This document shows positions 38,257 through 47,034 of a DNA stretch of 64,000 nt, piece after piece. The DNA lies in NCBI RefSeq assembly GCF_025717555.1, contig NZ_JAJIRP010000015.1, positions 37,645 through 101,644 on the forward strand. The letters run 5' to 3'. The position numbers and the translations under genes were made by a program. Position 1 is the stretch's first letter. The number at the start of each line of letters is the position of its first letter. A model generated the notes under the pieces. That model ran no database searches. It had not been told where the DNA came from and was given only the letters and a program-made list of their open reading frames with translations. This stretch comes from Paucibacter sp. B2R-40 (lineage in GTDB: Bacteria > Pseudomonadota > Gammaproteobacteria > Burkholderiales > Burkholderiaceae_C).

Positions 38257-40149
38257 TCAGGACTTGGCCACGGGCTGATCAGCCGCGAGAACCTCGGTGG
38301 GTGGGATCCAAATCTGTCCAATCGACAAGGACTTGAGCTTTTTCTGACGGCCATACCAAAGATTGACCAAGGCGCGCGAGAACACGACCGACGAGAACAT
38401 CGAGGTCAGGATACCCAAGCAATGGACGATGGCGAAACCCTTCACCGGGCCAGAACCAAAGGCCAGCAGCGACAAGCCCGCGATCAAAGTGGTGACGTTG
38501 GAGTCCAGAATGGTGGCAAAAGCGCGTTCGTAGCCGATCGTGATGGCCCCTTGCGGGCTGGCACCGGCGCGCAACTCCTCGCGAATGCGCTCGTTGATCA
38601 ACACGTTCGAGTCAATCGCCATACCCAGCACCAGCGCGATCGCGGCAATACCCGGCAGCGACAGCGTCGCTTGCAACATCGACAGCAAGGCCACCAGCAA
38701 GAGCAGGTTGAAGCCCAGCGCCAGCGAGGAAATCACGCCGAACAAGCGGTAGTAGAGGCTCATGAAGATCGCCACTGCGACAAAGCCCCAGGTCACCGAG
38801 AGAATGCCCTTTTCGATGTTTTCTTTACCCAGGCTTGGGCCGACGGTCTTTTCTTCGATGATTTCCATTGGCGCGGCCAAAGAACCGGCGCGCAGCAGCA
38901 AGGCCGTGTCGCTGGCTTCTTGCGTGCTCATCGAGCCTGAAATCTTGACCCGTCCGCCGGTCAATTCGCTGCGAATCACCGGTGCTGTGACGACCTCGCC
39001 CTTGCCCTTTTCGAACAAGATGATGGCCATGCGCTTGCCGATGTTTTCGCGCGACATGTCCCGCATGATGCGGCCGCCCTTGGCGTCCAAGGTCAGGTCG
39101 ACCGAAGCCTGGTGATTCTCGTCAAAGCCGGGCTGCGCGTCGGTCAGGTTCTCGCCGGTCAACACAAACTGCTTCTTGACGATGATGGGGCCAAAACCAC
39201 GGTCGATGAAACGCTCGGTGCCGAAGGGCACCGGGCCGCTGCCGGCCAAAGCGGCTTGCGCCTCGGCACTGTCGTCGACCATGCGCAACTCCAGCGTCGC
39301 AGTGCGGCCGATGATGTCTTTGGCCTTGGCGGTGTCTTGCACGCCGGGCAGTTGCACGACGATGCGGTCACGACCTTGCTGCTGAATCGTCGGCTCGGCC
39401 ACACCGAGTTCATTAACCCGGTTGTGCAGCGTGCTGATGTTTTGCTTCAGTGCTGCGTCTTGAACGGCCACCATCGAGGTTGGCTTGAGGCTGCCGGTCA
39501 GGCGCTGCTCCAGGCCCTCGGTCGAGCTTGCCCACAGCACATCGGTGATCTGCCCGCTCAACAAGTCCTGGGCTTGCTTGAGCACCGCAGCGTCGCGGAA
39601 AGACACCACCACATTGTTGCCATCGCGGCTGATGCCGGAGTGGCGGATGCCCTTGTCGCGCAGCATGGTGCGCACATCGCCGGTCAGCGATTCGGCCTTT
39701 TTGGTCAGCGCCGACTTCATGTCGACCTGCATCAAAAAGTGCACGCCGCCGCGCAGGTCAAGGCCCAGATACATCGGGAAAGCATGCAGGCTGGACAACC
39801 AATGCGGCGAGCGCGACAGCAGGTTCAGCGCCACGATATAGCTTGGGTCGGCCGGGTCGGCGTTGATCGCCTTGCTGATCGCGTCCTTGGCGTGAATCTG
39901 CGTGTCCAGATCGGTAAAGCGTGCCTTGATCGAATTGCCTTCGAGTTGCACGAAGTCGGGCGTGATCTTGGCTTCGGCCAAAGCGGCTGCGACCCGGCTT
40001 TGCAGCGCAGGGTCGACCTTCAGCGTGGCCTTGGCACTGGACACCTGCACGGCCGGCGCCTCGCCGAAAATATTCGGCAAGGTGTAAATGGTGCCGACGA
40101 GTAACGCGAAGACAAGGATCGCGTACTTCCACATCGGATAACGGTTCAT
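38257..40149 (-). CDS. secD: Protein translocase subunit SecD
   Basis: The 630-residue partner of SecF has one N-terminal helix, a large periplasmic P1 region with LGLDLRGGVHFLMQVD, then five C-terminal helices (GMAIDSNVLINERIREELR). The start is 40149 with GAGGAAA before it; a 19-codon longer frame is unsupported. The 179 bases between yajC and secD hold no gene and no clear terminator, so yajC-secDF is probably one operon. Confidence 0.96.
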   Translation of the reverse strand: MNRYPMWKYAILVFALLVGTIYTLPNIFGEAPAVQVSSAKATLKVDPALQSRVAAALAEAKITPDFVQLEGNSIKARFTDLDTQIHAKDAISKAINADPADPSYIVALNLLSRSPHWLSSLHAFPMYLGLDLRGGVHFLMQVDMKSALTKKAESLTGDVRTMLRDKGIRHSGISRDGNNVVVSFRDAAVLKQAQDLLSGQITDVLWASSTEGLEQRLTGSLKPTSMVAVQDAALKQNISTLHNRVNELGVAEPTIQQQGRDRIVVQLPGVQDTAKAKDIIGRTATLELRMVDDSAEAQAALAGSGPVPFGTERFIDRGFGPIIVKKQFVLTGENLTDAQPGFDENHQASVDLTLDAKGGRIMRDMSRENIGKRMAIILFEKGKGEVVTAPVIRSELTGGRVKISGSMSTQEASDTALLLRAGSLAAPMEIIEEKTVGPSLGKENIEKGILSVTWGFVAVAIFMSLYYRLFGVISSLALGFNLLLLVALLSMLQATLSLPGIAAIALVLGMAIDSNVLINERIREELRAGASPQGAITIGYERAFATILDSNVTTLIAGLSLLAFGSGPVKGFAIVHCLGILTSMFSSVVFSRALVNLWYGRQKKLKSLSIGQIWIPPTEVLAADQPVAKS

Positions 40150-40328
40150 GCTGTTTCCTCTCAGACCCGGCCTTGATGGCTGCGTGGCGCGTGTGCACCA
40201 GGGCATGCTGTGCTGGGGGCGCTGCCCGACCGCTTGAGCGGCAAGCGGGCAACTTGGCTAACTTGACTCATCGGTTGAGCTTGGTTTGTTTGGCTGGAAG
40301 CCGCAAATCACAAGCACCCCGGGAAGTC

Positions 40329-40655
40329 TTACTTGACGGTACCCTTGGGCAGGACCTGCACCACCGCGCCGCGCTGCACTTGCAACTCGACACCCGTGGC
40401 CACTTCGATCGAGATAAAGCTCTCACCCAACTTGGTGATCTTGCCCAGCAGACCGCCCGTGGTGACCACTTCGTCGCCCTTGGCGATCGCCTCGATCATG
40501 GCCTTGTGCTCTTTCTGGCGCTTCATCTGGGGCCGGATCATCACGAAGTACAAGACCACAAACATCAAGACCAGCGGCAACATGCTCAACAGGCTGGATT
40601 CGGTACTGCCAGAAGCGGCCGGAGCGACCTGGGCAAAAGCATTGGAAATAAACAC
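40329..40655 (-). CDS. yajC: Preprotein translocase subunit YajC
   Basis: The 108-residue single-helix protein has the family core LPLVLMFVVLYFVMIRPQMKRQKEHKAMI followed by GDEVVTTGGLLGKI (given in parts). It associates with SecDF. The usual upstream queA-tgt genes are not here; instead the hydroxyproline operon diverges from it. Confidence 0.95.
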   Translation of the reverse strand: MFISNAFAQVAPAASGSTESSLLSMLPLVLMFVVLYFVMIRPQMKRQKEHKAMIEAIAKGDEVVTTGGLLGKITKLGESFISIEVATGVELQVQRGAVVQVLPKGTVK

Positions 40656-40799
40656 GACAGATCCCTTATCAATAATTGCGCCTCAACCGGCTCTTGATCA
40701 GCGATCAAGAGCCGCAGGCGAACGAGCGCGGATTGTAAGCGCCCAAGCATCCAACACTCGGCCGGCCTTGGACCCCAACTTACCCGCAGCAATATGCGG

Positions 40800-40828
40800 T
40801 TGACATCCTCATCATGCAAGGCTACAGT
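40800..40828 (+). promoter_or_regulatory. Sigma-70-like promoter of the hydroxyproline operon
   Basis: A perfect -35 TTGACA (40800-40805) and a -10 TACAGT (40823-40828, 4 of 6) are separated by 17 bases. Transcription would start about 25 bases before the ATG at 40862. Confidence 0.65.
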
Positions 40829-40841
40829 TAAATATATCAAC
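40827..40841. promoter_or_regulatory. Near-palindrome over the -10 region, candidate GntR operator
   Basis: GTTAAATATATCAAC is close to its own reverse complement and covers the end of the -10 box and the expected start of transcription. The GntR/FCD regulator encoded at 41842 is the natural candidate to bind it. Confidence 0.45.
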
Positions 40842-40861
40842 AGCATACCTGCGAGCAAATC

Positions 40862-41794
40862 ATGTCCCTGCCAAAAGCGAAAGCCAATCTGCCGCGCTGG
40901 ACCGGCGTCTTCCCGGCCGTCACGACCAAGTTCAAGCCGAACGAGGATTTGGATGTCGCCGAGATGGAGCGCCACTTTGAATTCCAGATCGCCAACGGCG
41001 TGGATGGCCTCGTAACCGGCGGCTCGCTCGGCGAGGCCAGCACCTTGACGCTGGAGGAGAAGCTCGAAGTCGCTGCCATCGCCGTGCGCGTCGCCAACGG
41101 TCGCGTGCCGGTCTTGGCCAATGTGTCGGAAACCAGCACCCGCAATGCGTTGCGCTATGTCGAAGGCGCCGCGCGCATCGGCGTCGAGGGCTTGATGCTG
41201 ATGCCGGCCGTGCTTTACCCGGCCGACACCCGCGAGGCGATCGCCAATGTGCGCACCATCTGCGCCGCCGCCGCACTGCCGACCATGCTCTATAACAACC
41301 CGGTCTCTTACCGGGTCGACTTGAAGCCCGAGGACATGGTCGAGTTGGCCGACTGCGAATGGCTGGTGGCGATCAAGGAATCCACCGACAACATCCGTCG
41401 CGTTACCGATCTGCGCAATGTGTTGGGCAATCGCTACCAACTCTTTATCGGCGTGGACGATCTGAGCTTCGAGGCCTTGGCCCTGGGCTGCGACGGTTTG
41501 CTGGCCGGACTGTGCGACGCCTTCCCGGCCGAAACGGTGGCGATCTACAAGCTGATGCGCGCCAAGCGCTATGACGAAGCGCTGAAGATTTATCAGTGGT
41601 TCATGCCGCTGCTGCATCTGGACGTGCACGCCAAGCTGGTGCAAAACATCAAATTGGCTGAAACGATGGCAGGTGTCGGCAACGAGAACGTGCGCCGCCC
41701 GCGCTTGCCCCTGGTCGGCGAGGAGCGCGCCCGCGTGATGGCCATCATTCAGCGCGGCCTCGACACCCGGCCCGATCTGAGCCGTTTGTTCTAA
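40862..41794 (+). CDS. DapA-family enzyme, probable Pyr4H2C deaminase
   Basis: The 310-residue TIM-barrel aldolase-type protein has GGSLGEASTLT, MLYNNPVSY (active Tyr) and the Schiff-base lysine in VAIKES (Lys172). DapA homologues act on many keto acids. Its placement before a hydroxyproline epimerase and dehydrogenase points to Delta1-pyrroline-4-hydroxy-2-carboxylate deaminase, the enzyme giving alpha-ketoglutarate semialdehyde. This is inference from context. It is the first gene after a strong promoter. Confidence 0.85.
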   Translation: MSLPKAKANLPRWTGVFPAVTTKFKPNEDLDVAEMERHFEFQIANGVDGLVTGGSLGEASTLTLEEKLEVAAIAVRVANGRVPVLANVSETSTRNALRYVEGAARIGVEGLMLMPAVLYPADTREAIANVRTICAAAALPTMLYNNPVSYRVDLKPEDMVELADCEWLVAIKESTDNIRRVTDLRNVLGNRYQLFIGVDDLSFEALALGCDGLLAGLCDAFPAETVAIYKLMRAKRYDEALKIYQWFMPLLHLDVHAKLVQNIKLAETMAGVGNENVRRPRLPLVGEERARVMAIIQRGLDTRPDLSRLF

Positions 41795-41841
41795 GCAACG
41801 GCGCTGCCAGACGCGGTGGAGCCTGCGATGATGGCGGCCAT

Positions 41842-42519
41842 ATGAAAAAAGCTGCCATCACCCCTGCACTCACGGACGACGGTTCCGACAAGCGGCGCTA
41901 TGCAGATCAAGCCTACGACAAGCTGGAGTCGATGATCTCGACCCTGCTGCTGAGGCCCGGTGCGCCGATTGTCGAGGCCGACCTGATCGAGCATACCGGC
42001 CTGGGCCGCACGCCCACGCGTGAGGCCTTGATGCGCTTGGTCGCCAGTGGCTTGATCGTGCAGCAGCCGCGCCGGGGCTTGCTGGTCAGCGACATCCGCT
42101 TGGCCGAACATCTGGACTTGCTGGAAGCCCGCCGCGTGCTGGAACGTTTGATCGCCTCGACCTCGGCGCGGCGCGCCACCCCGCAGCAGCGCGAGGACTT
42201 GGCCAGCTGCGCGCAGCACATGGTGGCCGCCGCCCTAGCCTCGGATCTGCCGGCCTATATGGCGGCCGACCAGGCGCTGGACCATGTCAATCACGCCGCC
42301 TGCCGCAACCCGTTCGCGGTGGCTGCGGTGATCCCGATGGCGATTCAATGCCGGCGCTTTTGGTATGCCTATCAACACCAGGGCGATATGAGCGAAGGCG
42401 CGCGCTGCCACTTGGCGCTCGCTCAAGCGATCGCAGCCGGCGAGCCGGCCGCTGCGGCAGCCGCTTCCGACGCGCTGCTCGACTATCTGCGCCAATACGC
42501 GCAAGCGGTCATCGCCTAA
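41842..42519 (+). CDS. GntR-family (FCD) transcriptional regulator
   Basis: The 225-residue product has an N-terminal winged helix ([22 protein letters not shown], then [18 protein letters not shown]) and a helical FCD sensor domain ([13 protein letters not shown], and [14 protein letters not shown] with metal-binding-type His). It lies inside the operon between deaminase and epimerase and probably represses it when hydroxyproline or an intermediate is absent. A GTTAAATATATCAAC palindrome at the promoter is a plausible site. The Shine-Dalgarno sequence is weak. Confidence 0.9.
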   Translation: MKKAAITPALTDDGSDKRRYADQAYDKLESMISTLLLRPGAPIVEADLIEHTGLGRTPTREALMRLVASGLIVQQPRRGLLVSDIRLAEHLDLLEARRVLERLIASTSARRATPQQREDLASCAQHMVAAALASDLPAYMAADQALDHVNHAACRNPFAVAAVIPMAIQCRRFWYAYQHQGDMSEGARCHLALAQAIAAGEPAAAAAASDALLDYLRQYAQAVIA

Positions 42520-42539
42520 ACATTCATCCACCTGCACCC

Positions 42540-43472
42540 ATGCGTTTCATTGACTCCCATACCGGCGGCGAGCCGACCCGCATTCTGATCTCCGGCGGCC
42601 CCGATCTGGGTCAGGGCAGCATGGCCGAGCGCCTGGTCAAGTTCCGCGCGCAGCATGAGCAATGGCGCAGCGCGCTGGTGAATGAGCCGCGCGGCTCCGA
42701 AGTGCTGGTGGGCGCGCTCTTGTGCGAGCCGGTCGACCCGACCAACGCCTGCGGCGTGATCTTCTTCAACAACGTGGGCACCCTGGGCATGTGTGGCCAC
42801 GGCACGATAGGCCTGATCGCCACTTTGGCCTATCTGGGCCGCATCAACGCAGGCGAACATCGCATCGAAACGCCGGTCGGCCTCGTCACCGCCACGCTGG
42901 CCGCAGACGGCAGCGTCAGCGTCGCCAATGTGCCGTCCTATCGCCACGCCACTCAAGTGGCCTTGAACGTGCCCGGCCATGGTCTGCTGCACGGTGATGT
43001 GGCCTGGGGCGGCAACTGGTTTTTTCTCTGCGCCGACCACGGCCTGAATTTGAACCTCGCCAATGCGCAAGCCTTGACAGACTTGTCCTGGCGCATCCGC
43101 CAAGCCTTGCAAACACAAGGCATCAGCGGCGCGGACGACCAGGAGATCGACCATATCGAGCTGACCGGCCCGGCCCAAGACCCCGCCAATCATGGCCGCA
43201 ACTTTGTGCTCTGCCCCGGCAAAGCCTATGACCGCTCGCCCTGCGGCACTGGCACCAGCGCCAAGCTGGCTTGCCTGGCCGCAGACGGCAAACTGGCGCC
43301 CGGCCAGACTTGGCGCCAAGAAAGCGTCATCGGCAGCGTTTTTGAAGCGGACTATCGATCGGGGGCGGCGGAGCAAATCCTGCCGCGCATCCAGGGCCGC
43401 GCCTTTGTCAATCTGGATGCGTGCTTGGTATTCCAGGCCGGCGACCCTTTCGCCTGGGGCATCTCGGTTTGA
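42540..43472 (+). CDS. 4-hydroxyproline 2-epimerase (proline racemase family)
   Basis: The 310-residue enzyme has both catalytic cysteines: Cys85 in GMCGHGTIG and Cys235 in PCGTGTSA. The Cys/Cys pair fits an epimerase or racemase and not the Thr-containing 3-hydroxyproline dehydratases. It should convert trans-4-hydroxy-L-proline to cis-4-hydroxy-D-proline. The start is ATG 42540 ([13 protein letters not shown]); an upstream open frame overlaps the GntR gene and is spurious. Its stop overlaps the next start (TTGA). Confidence 0.92.
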   Translation: MRFIDSHTGGEPTRILISGGPDLGQGSMAERLVKFRAQHEQWRSALVNEPRGSEVLVGALLCEPVDPTNACGVIFFNNVGTLGMCGHGTIGLIATLAYLGRINAGEHRIETPVGLVTATLAADGSVSVANVPSYRHATQVALNVPGHGLLHGDVAWGGNWFFLCADHGLNLNLANAQALTDLSWRIRQALQTQGISGADDQEIDHIELTGPAQDPANHGRNFVLCPGKAYDRSPCGTGTSAKLACLAADGKLAPGQTWRQESVIGSVFEADYRSGAAEQILPRIQGRAFVNLDACLVFQAGDPFAWGISV

Positions 43473-44593
43473 AGCAAAGCCGCAGCGCCGATGTGCTGAT
43501 CGTCGGCGCCGGCATCATTGGCGCGGCCTGTGCGCGAGCCTACGCGCGCCAAGGCCTGTCGGTCTGCGTGATCGAGCCGGGAGCGGTCGGCGGCGGCGCG
43601 ACCGCTGCGGCGATGGGTCATTTGCTGGTGGTTGACGACGAGGCTGGCGGCGCTGATGCCGAATTTCAGCTGACCCGGCGCAGCCAACAGCTTTGGCAGC
43701 AATGGCTGGAAGAGAACCCCGAGCACCCGGCGCAGGCCGAGCACCAGGCCTGCGGCACGCTGTGGATAGCCGCCGATGCAGAGGAGCTGGCCCTGGCCGA
43801 GCGCAAGCAAGCCTGGTTTTGTGCGCATGGTTTGGCCGCCGAGATGCTGAGCGCCGCCGATTTGGCCCGCGCCGAACCGATGTTGCGCCCAGGCTTGGCC
43901 GGGGCCTTGCGCGTACCCGGCGACGCCCGCGTCTACCCGCCCAAGGTCGCAGCGCGCTGGCTGGCCGAAGCGCGCGCTGAACTGATCGAGGGTCAGGTCT
44001 TGTCATTTGAGGGCAGCAGCGTCTTGCTGGCCGACGGCCGGCGCCTTTGGGGCGCGTTGACCGTGCTGTGCGCAGGCCTAGCCACTCAAGCATGGTTGCC
44101 TCCCGGCTGGCTGATTCCCAAAAAGGGACAGCTCGCGATTACCCAGCGTTATCCCGGACTGCTCAGCCATCAGTTGGTGGAGCTGGGCTATATCAAAAAA
44201 GCCCATCTGACCGACCAGGACACGGTCTCCTTCAACGTACAGCCACGCCCCGGCGGCCAGTTGCTGATTGGCTCCTCGCGCCAGATCGGCCGCAGTGACC
44301 GCGAGCTGGACCCGGTCATTCTGCAAGAGATGCTGCGGCAGGCTTGCAGCTATGCGCCCGGGCTGCGGGATCTGAGCCTGCTGCGCTGCTGGACCGGTGT
44401 GCGCCCGGCCAGCCGCGATGGCCAACCCATCATTGGCGCACACCCAGAGTTGCCGCGCGTTTGGCTGGCGACCGGCCACGAGGGCCTTGGCATCACCACT
44501 TCGCTGGCCACAGCCGAGTTGTTGACCGAGTTGAGCCTCGGCGCTGCGCCGCTGCTGGACGCGGGTCCGTTTTCACCGAGCCGCTTTCAATGA
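43469..44593 (+). CDS. FAD-dependent D-hydroxyproline dehydrogenase subunit (DadA-like)
   Basis: The 374-residue DAO-type flavoprotein has [14 protein letters not shown] near the N-terminus, a KKGQLAI strand and the late [18 protein letters not shown] plus [10 protein letters not shown]. It is probably the catalytic beta-like subunit that oxidises cis-4-hydroxy-D-proline. The best start is a TTG at 43469 that overlaps the epimerase stop; an ATG at 43421 lies inside the epimerase. Its stop overlaps the next ATG. TTG use is uncommon and keeps the coupling chain unbroken. Confidence 0.87.
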   Translation: MKQSRSADVLIVGAGIIGAACARAYARQGLSVCVIEPGAVGGGATAAAMGHLLVVDDEAGGADAEFQLTRRSQQLWQQWLEENPEHPAQAEHQACGTLWIAADAEELALAERKQAWFCAHGLAAEMLSAADLARAEPMLRPGLAGALRVPGDARVYPPKVAARWLAEARAELIEGQVLSFEGSSVLLADGRRLWGALTVLCAGLATQAWLPPGWLIPKKGQLAITQRYPGLLSHQLVELGYIKKAHLTDQDTVSFNVQPRPGGQLLIGSSRQIGRSDRELDPVILQEMLRQACSYAPGLRDLSLLRCWTGVRPASRDGQPIIGAHPELPRVWLATGHEGLGITTSLATAELLTELSLGAAPLLDAGPFSPSRFQ

Positions 44594-44853
44594 CCCAGCC
44601 GCTGCTAACCGCCCAAATCACCGTCTATATCAATGGCGAGGCCAACATGGTCCCAGCGAGTTGCAGCGTTGCTGCGGCCATCGCACGGGCGGGCTTGAGC
44701 GCCACGCGGCGCTCACAGAGCGGCCAGCCGCGCGCGGCTTTTTGCGGCATGGGCCAATGCCAGGAATGCCGCGTCAGCATCGACGGCGTGGCAAACCGGC
44801 TCGGCTGTCTAACGCCTGTCAAGGACGGCATGAAAATCATCACCGAAACATGA
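44590..44853 (+). CDS. Small [2Fe-2S] subunit of the dehydrogenase
   Basis: The 87-residue plant-type ferredoxin-like protein has cysteines at 52, 57, 60 and 73 (FCGMGQCQEC then LGC). This is the spacing of small subunits of hydrogen-cyanide-synthase or octopine/hydroxyproline-type dehydrogenases. It should pass electrons between the two flavin subunits. ATGA overlaps occur on both sides. Confidence 0.9.
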   Translation: MTQPLLTAQITVYINGEANMVPASCSVAAAIARAGLSATRRSQSGQPRAAFCGMGQCQECRVSIDGVANRLGCLTPVKDGMKIITET

Positions 44854-46127
44854 AAGCGCAGAGCATCCTGACTGCCGATGTGATCATGGTGGGCGCCGGC
44901 CCGGCCGGCATCGCAGCCTTGGGCCCGCTGCTTGCGGCCGGGCGAAGCGTCATCTGGGTTGACCAGGGTAGGCAGCCCGGCGGGCAGATTTGGCGCGCCG
45001 GCCTGACGCAGCCCTGGGCCAAGCAGATTGCCGTATTGTTGCCGCATTCGGGTCTGCGCAGCCTGTTTGGTCATGCGGTCATAGCCGCGCAAAGCAGCCC
45101 AGATGGCGCCTACCGCCTGCGCTTGCAAAACCTGCTGGATCCTGCTGCTGCGGCGGTCTTGGTGCAGGCCCCGCAAATGCTGCTGGCGCTCGGTGCGCGC
45201 GAACGTTTCTTGCCGTTTCCAGGCTGGACCCTGCCCGGCGTCAACGGCGCCGGAGGACTGCAGGCGCTGGTCAAAACCGGCTGGCCGGTGGCGGGCCAGC
45301 GCGTCGTCCTGGCCGGCTCTGGCCCCTTGCTACTGGCCGCCGCCGACAGCGCCCGCTTGGCCGGCGCGACTGTCAGCATGGTGGCCGAACAGGCTTCCCG
45401 CACGGCGCTGGCCGGCTTCGCCACCCGCCTGACGCGAGCCAAGCTCGGCCAAGCCGCCGGGCTGGCTTGGCGGCTGCGCGGCACGCCCTATCGCACCGGC
45501 ACCTGGGTTGTACGTGCTCTAGGTCAGCAGCGGCTGGAAGGCGTCGTGTTGAGCAATGGTGCCACGCAATGGGAGCTGCCCTGCGACGCACTGGGCGTCG
45601 GGTACGGCCTGCTGCCCAATACCGAAATGGCCGAGCTGCTGGGCTGTCGCGTCGAGGCTGGCGCGATTGCCGTCGACGCAAAACTGCAAACCTCACTCAG
45701 CGACGTCTATGCCGCCGGCGAATGCACAGGCATTGGCGGCGTCGACAAGGCGCTGATCGAGGGGCAACTGGCCGCCTTGTCCATGCTTGGGCAAGAGGCC
45801 AAGCCCGCGCTGCAGCGTCGCAAGCTCCAAAGCGAGCGCTTTGCCCAAGCGCTGGTGACGGGCTTTGCGCTGCGCCCGGAGTTACTGGCCTTGGCCGACG
45901 CCAAGACCTTGGTCTGCCGCTGTGAAGATGTGCCCTTGGGTGCTTTGAAAGCTCAGCGCAGTTGGCGCGATGCCAAGCTGCAAACGCGCTGCGGCATGGG
46001 CGCCTGCCAAGGGCGCATCTGCGGCCCCATCACCCAGACCTTGCTCGGCTGGCCGGCGGCGCAGTCGGGCCGCGGCGTGCGTGCGCCTTTGCAGCCAACG
46101 CCGTTGAGCTGCCTGTTGGACGATTAG
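44850..46127 (+). CDS. NAD(P)/FAD-type dehydrogenase subunit with BFD-like [2Fe-2S] end
   Basis: The 425-residue alpha-like subunit has GAGPAG (15-20) for FAD and a second dinucleotide fold near VVLAGSGPLLLAAA. The C-terminus has four cysteines in VCRCEDV and RCGMGACQGRICGP, a BFD-like cluster site. With the two preceding genes it forms a heteromeric D-hydroxyproline dehydrogenase of the kind known from Pseudomonas (LhpB/E/F) and related octopine oxidases. It is the last structural gene of the operon. Confidence 0.9.
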   Translation: MKAQSILTADVIMVGAGPAGIAALGPLLAAGRSVIWVDQGRQPGGQIWRAGLTQPWAKQIAVLLPHSGLRSLFGHAVIAAQSSPDGAYRLRLQNLLDPAAAAVLVQAPQMLLALGARERFLPFPGWTLPGVNGAGGLQALVKTGWPVAGQRVVLAGSGPLLLAAADSARLAGATVSMVAEQASRTALAGFATRLTRAKLGQAAGLAWRLRGTPYRTGTWVVRALGQQRLEGVVLSNGATQWELPCDALGVGYGLLPNTEMAELLGCRVEAGAIAVDAKLQTSLSDVYAAGECTGIGGVDKALIEGQLAALSMLGQEAKPALQRRKLQSERFAQALVTGFALRPELLALADAKTLVCRCEDVPLGALKAQRSWRDAKLQTRCGMGACQGRICGPITQTLLGWPAAQSGRGVRAPLQPTPLSCLLDD

Positions 46128-46235
46128 GCAGGCGTCATCACGGCGTCATCAAGCTAGACGCTAATGGACGGCCGCCTAAGGCCGCTCGATTGGAGCGGCG
46201 CTTGCCCTTCAATAGTTCCGTGCATTTTAGCTATT

Positions 46236-47015
46236 ATGTGGACCCCAGAACGTCACGACCGCATCATCTCGCTGTTGCATCAGCGCCAGCGCCTGACCAC
46301 CGACGCGTTCGCGCTGGAGCTGGGGGTGTCCAAAGAAACGGTGCGCCGAGACCTGATCGAGTTGGAGTCCAACGGCAAACTCAAGCGCATGCATGGCGGT
46401 GCCGTGCCTTGCGCCTTGCCGGCCGAGAACCTGGCCGAGGCCAGCTACCTGGAGCGGGCGCGCCAATTTCAGGCCGAGAAGCGCGCCATCGCGCGCCATG
46501 CCGCCGCCCTGATCGAGCCGCGCAGCGCCGTTTTCATAGACGCCGGGTCCAGCACGCACGCCTTGGCTCAGGCTTTGTTGAACAACAAAGGCCTGCGTGT
46601 CATTACCAATTCGGTCGACGTGGCCAGGACCTTGGCGGCCAGCACTGATGTCGAAGTGCACCTGCTGGGCGGCACTTTGCAAACCGATGTGCCCGCGACC
46701 AGCGGTGACTTCACCATCAGCGAGATTGCGCGCTTTCACGCTGACTACGCGCTGATCTCGCCGACGGCGCTGAGCCCGGAGCATGGCGCACTGAACTACG
46801 CTTGGCACGAGGCCAGTGTGGCGCGCGCGATGCTGGCTCATGCTCGCCACAACATCATGCTGGCTCATGCCAACAAACTCGGTCAGGGCTGTCGGGTCCA
46901 AATCTGCAACACGGCGGCCATCGATTCGCTGGTCACCGACAGCCTGGCCGAACCGGCGATGCTCGAGCGCCTGCGCCGCGCCGGCATCAAGCGGATCATC
47001 AGCGCGGCTGTGTAG
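46236..47015 (+). CDS. DeoR-family transcriptional regulator
   Basis: The 259-residue product has an N-terminal DeoR HTH (RHDRIISLLHQRQRLTTDAFA then GVSKETVRRDLIELE) and the DeoRC sensor fold with DAGSSTHALAQAL and TNSVDVARTL. Ligands are usually phosphorylated sugars or related metabolites. The start at 46236 is the first ATG before the HTH. It lies 108 bases after the hydroxyproline dehydrogenase in the same direction but has its own leader, so it may or may not control that operon. It converges with the PhnD-rhodanese gene. Confidence 0.9.
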   Translation: MWTPERHDRIISLLHQRQRLTTDAFALELGVSKETVRRDLIELESNGKLKRMHGGAVPCALPAENLAEASYLERARQFQAEKRAIARHAAALIEPRSAVFIDAGSSTHALAQALLNNKGLRVITNSVDVARTLAASTDVEVHLLGGTLQTDVPATSGDFTISEIARFHADYALISPTALSPEHGALNYAWHEASVARAMLAHARHNIMLAHANKLGQGCRVQICNTAAIDSLVTDSLAEPAMLERLRRAGIKRIISAAV

Positions 47016-47034
47016 TTGCTTGGCCTAGCGTCAT

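Noticed and set aside
42348..42539. N-terminal extension of the hydroxyproline epimerase
   Set aside because: It overlaps the GntR gene, is Arg/Ala-rich, and the family begins at [13 protein letters not shown].
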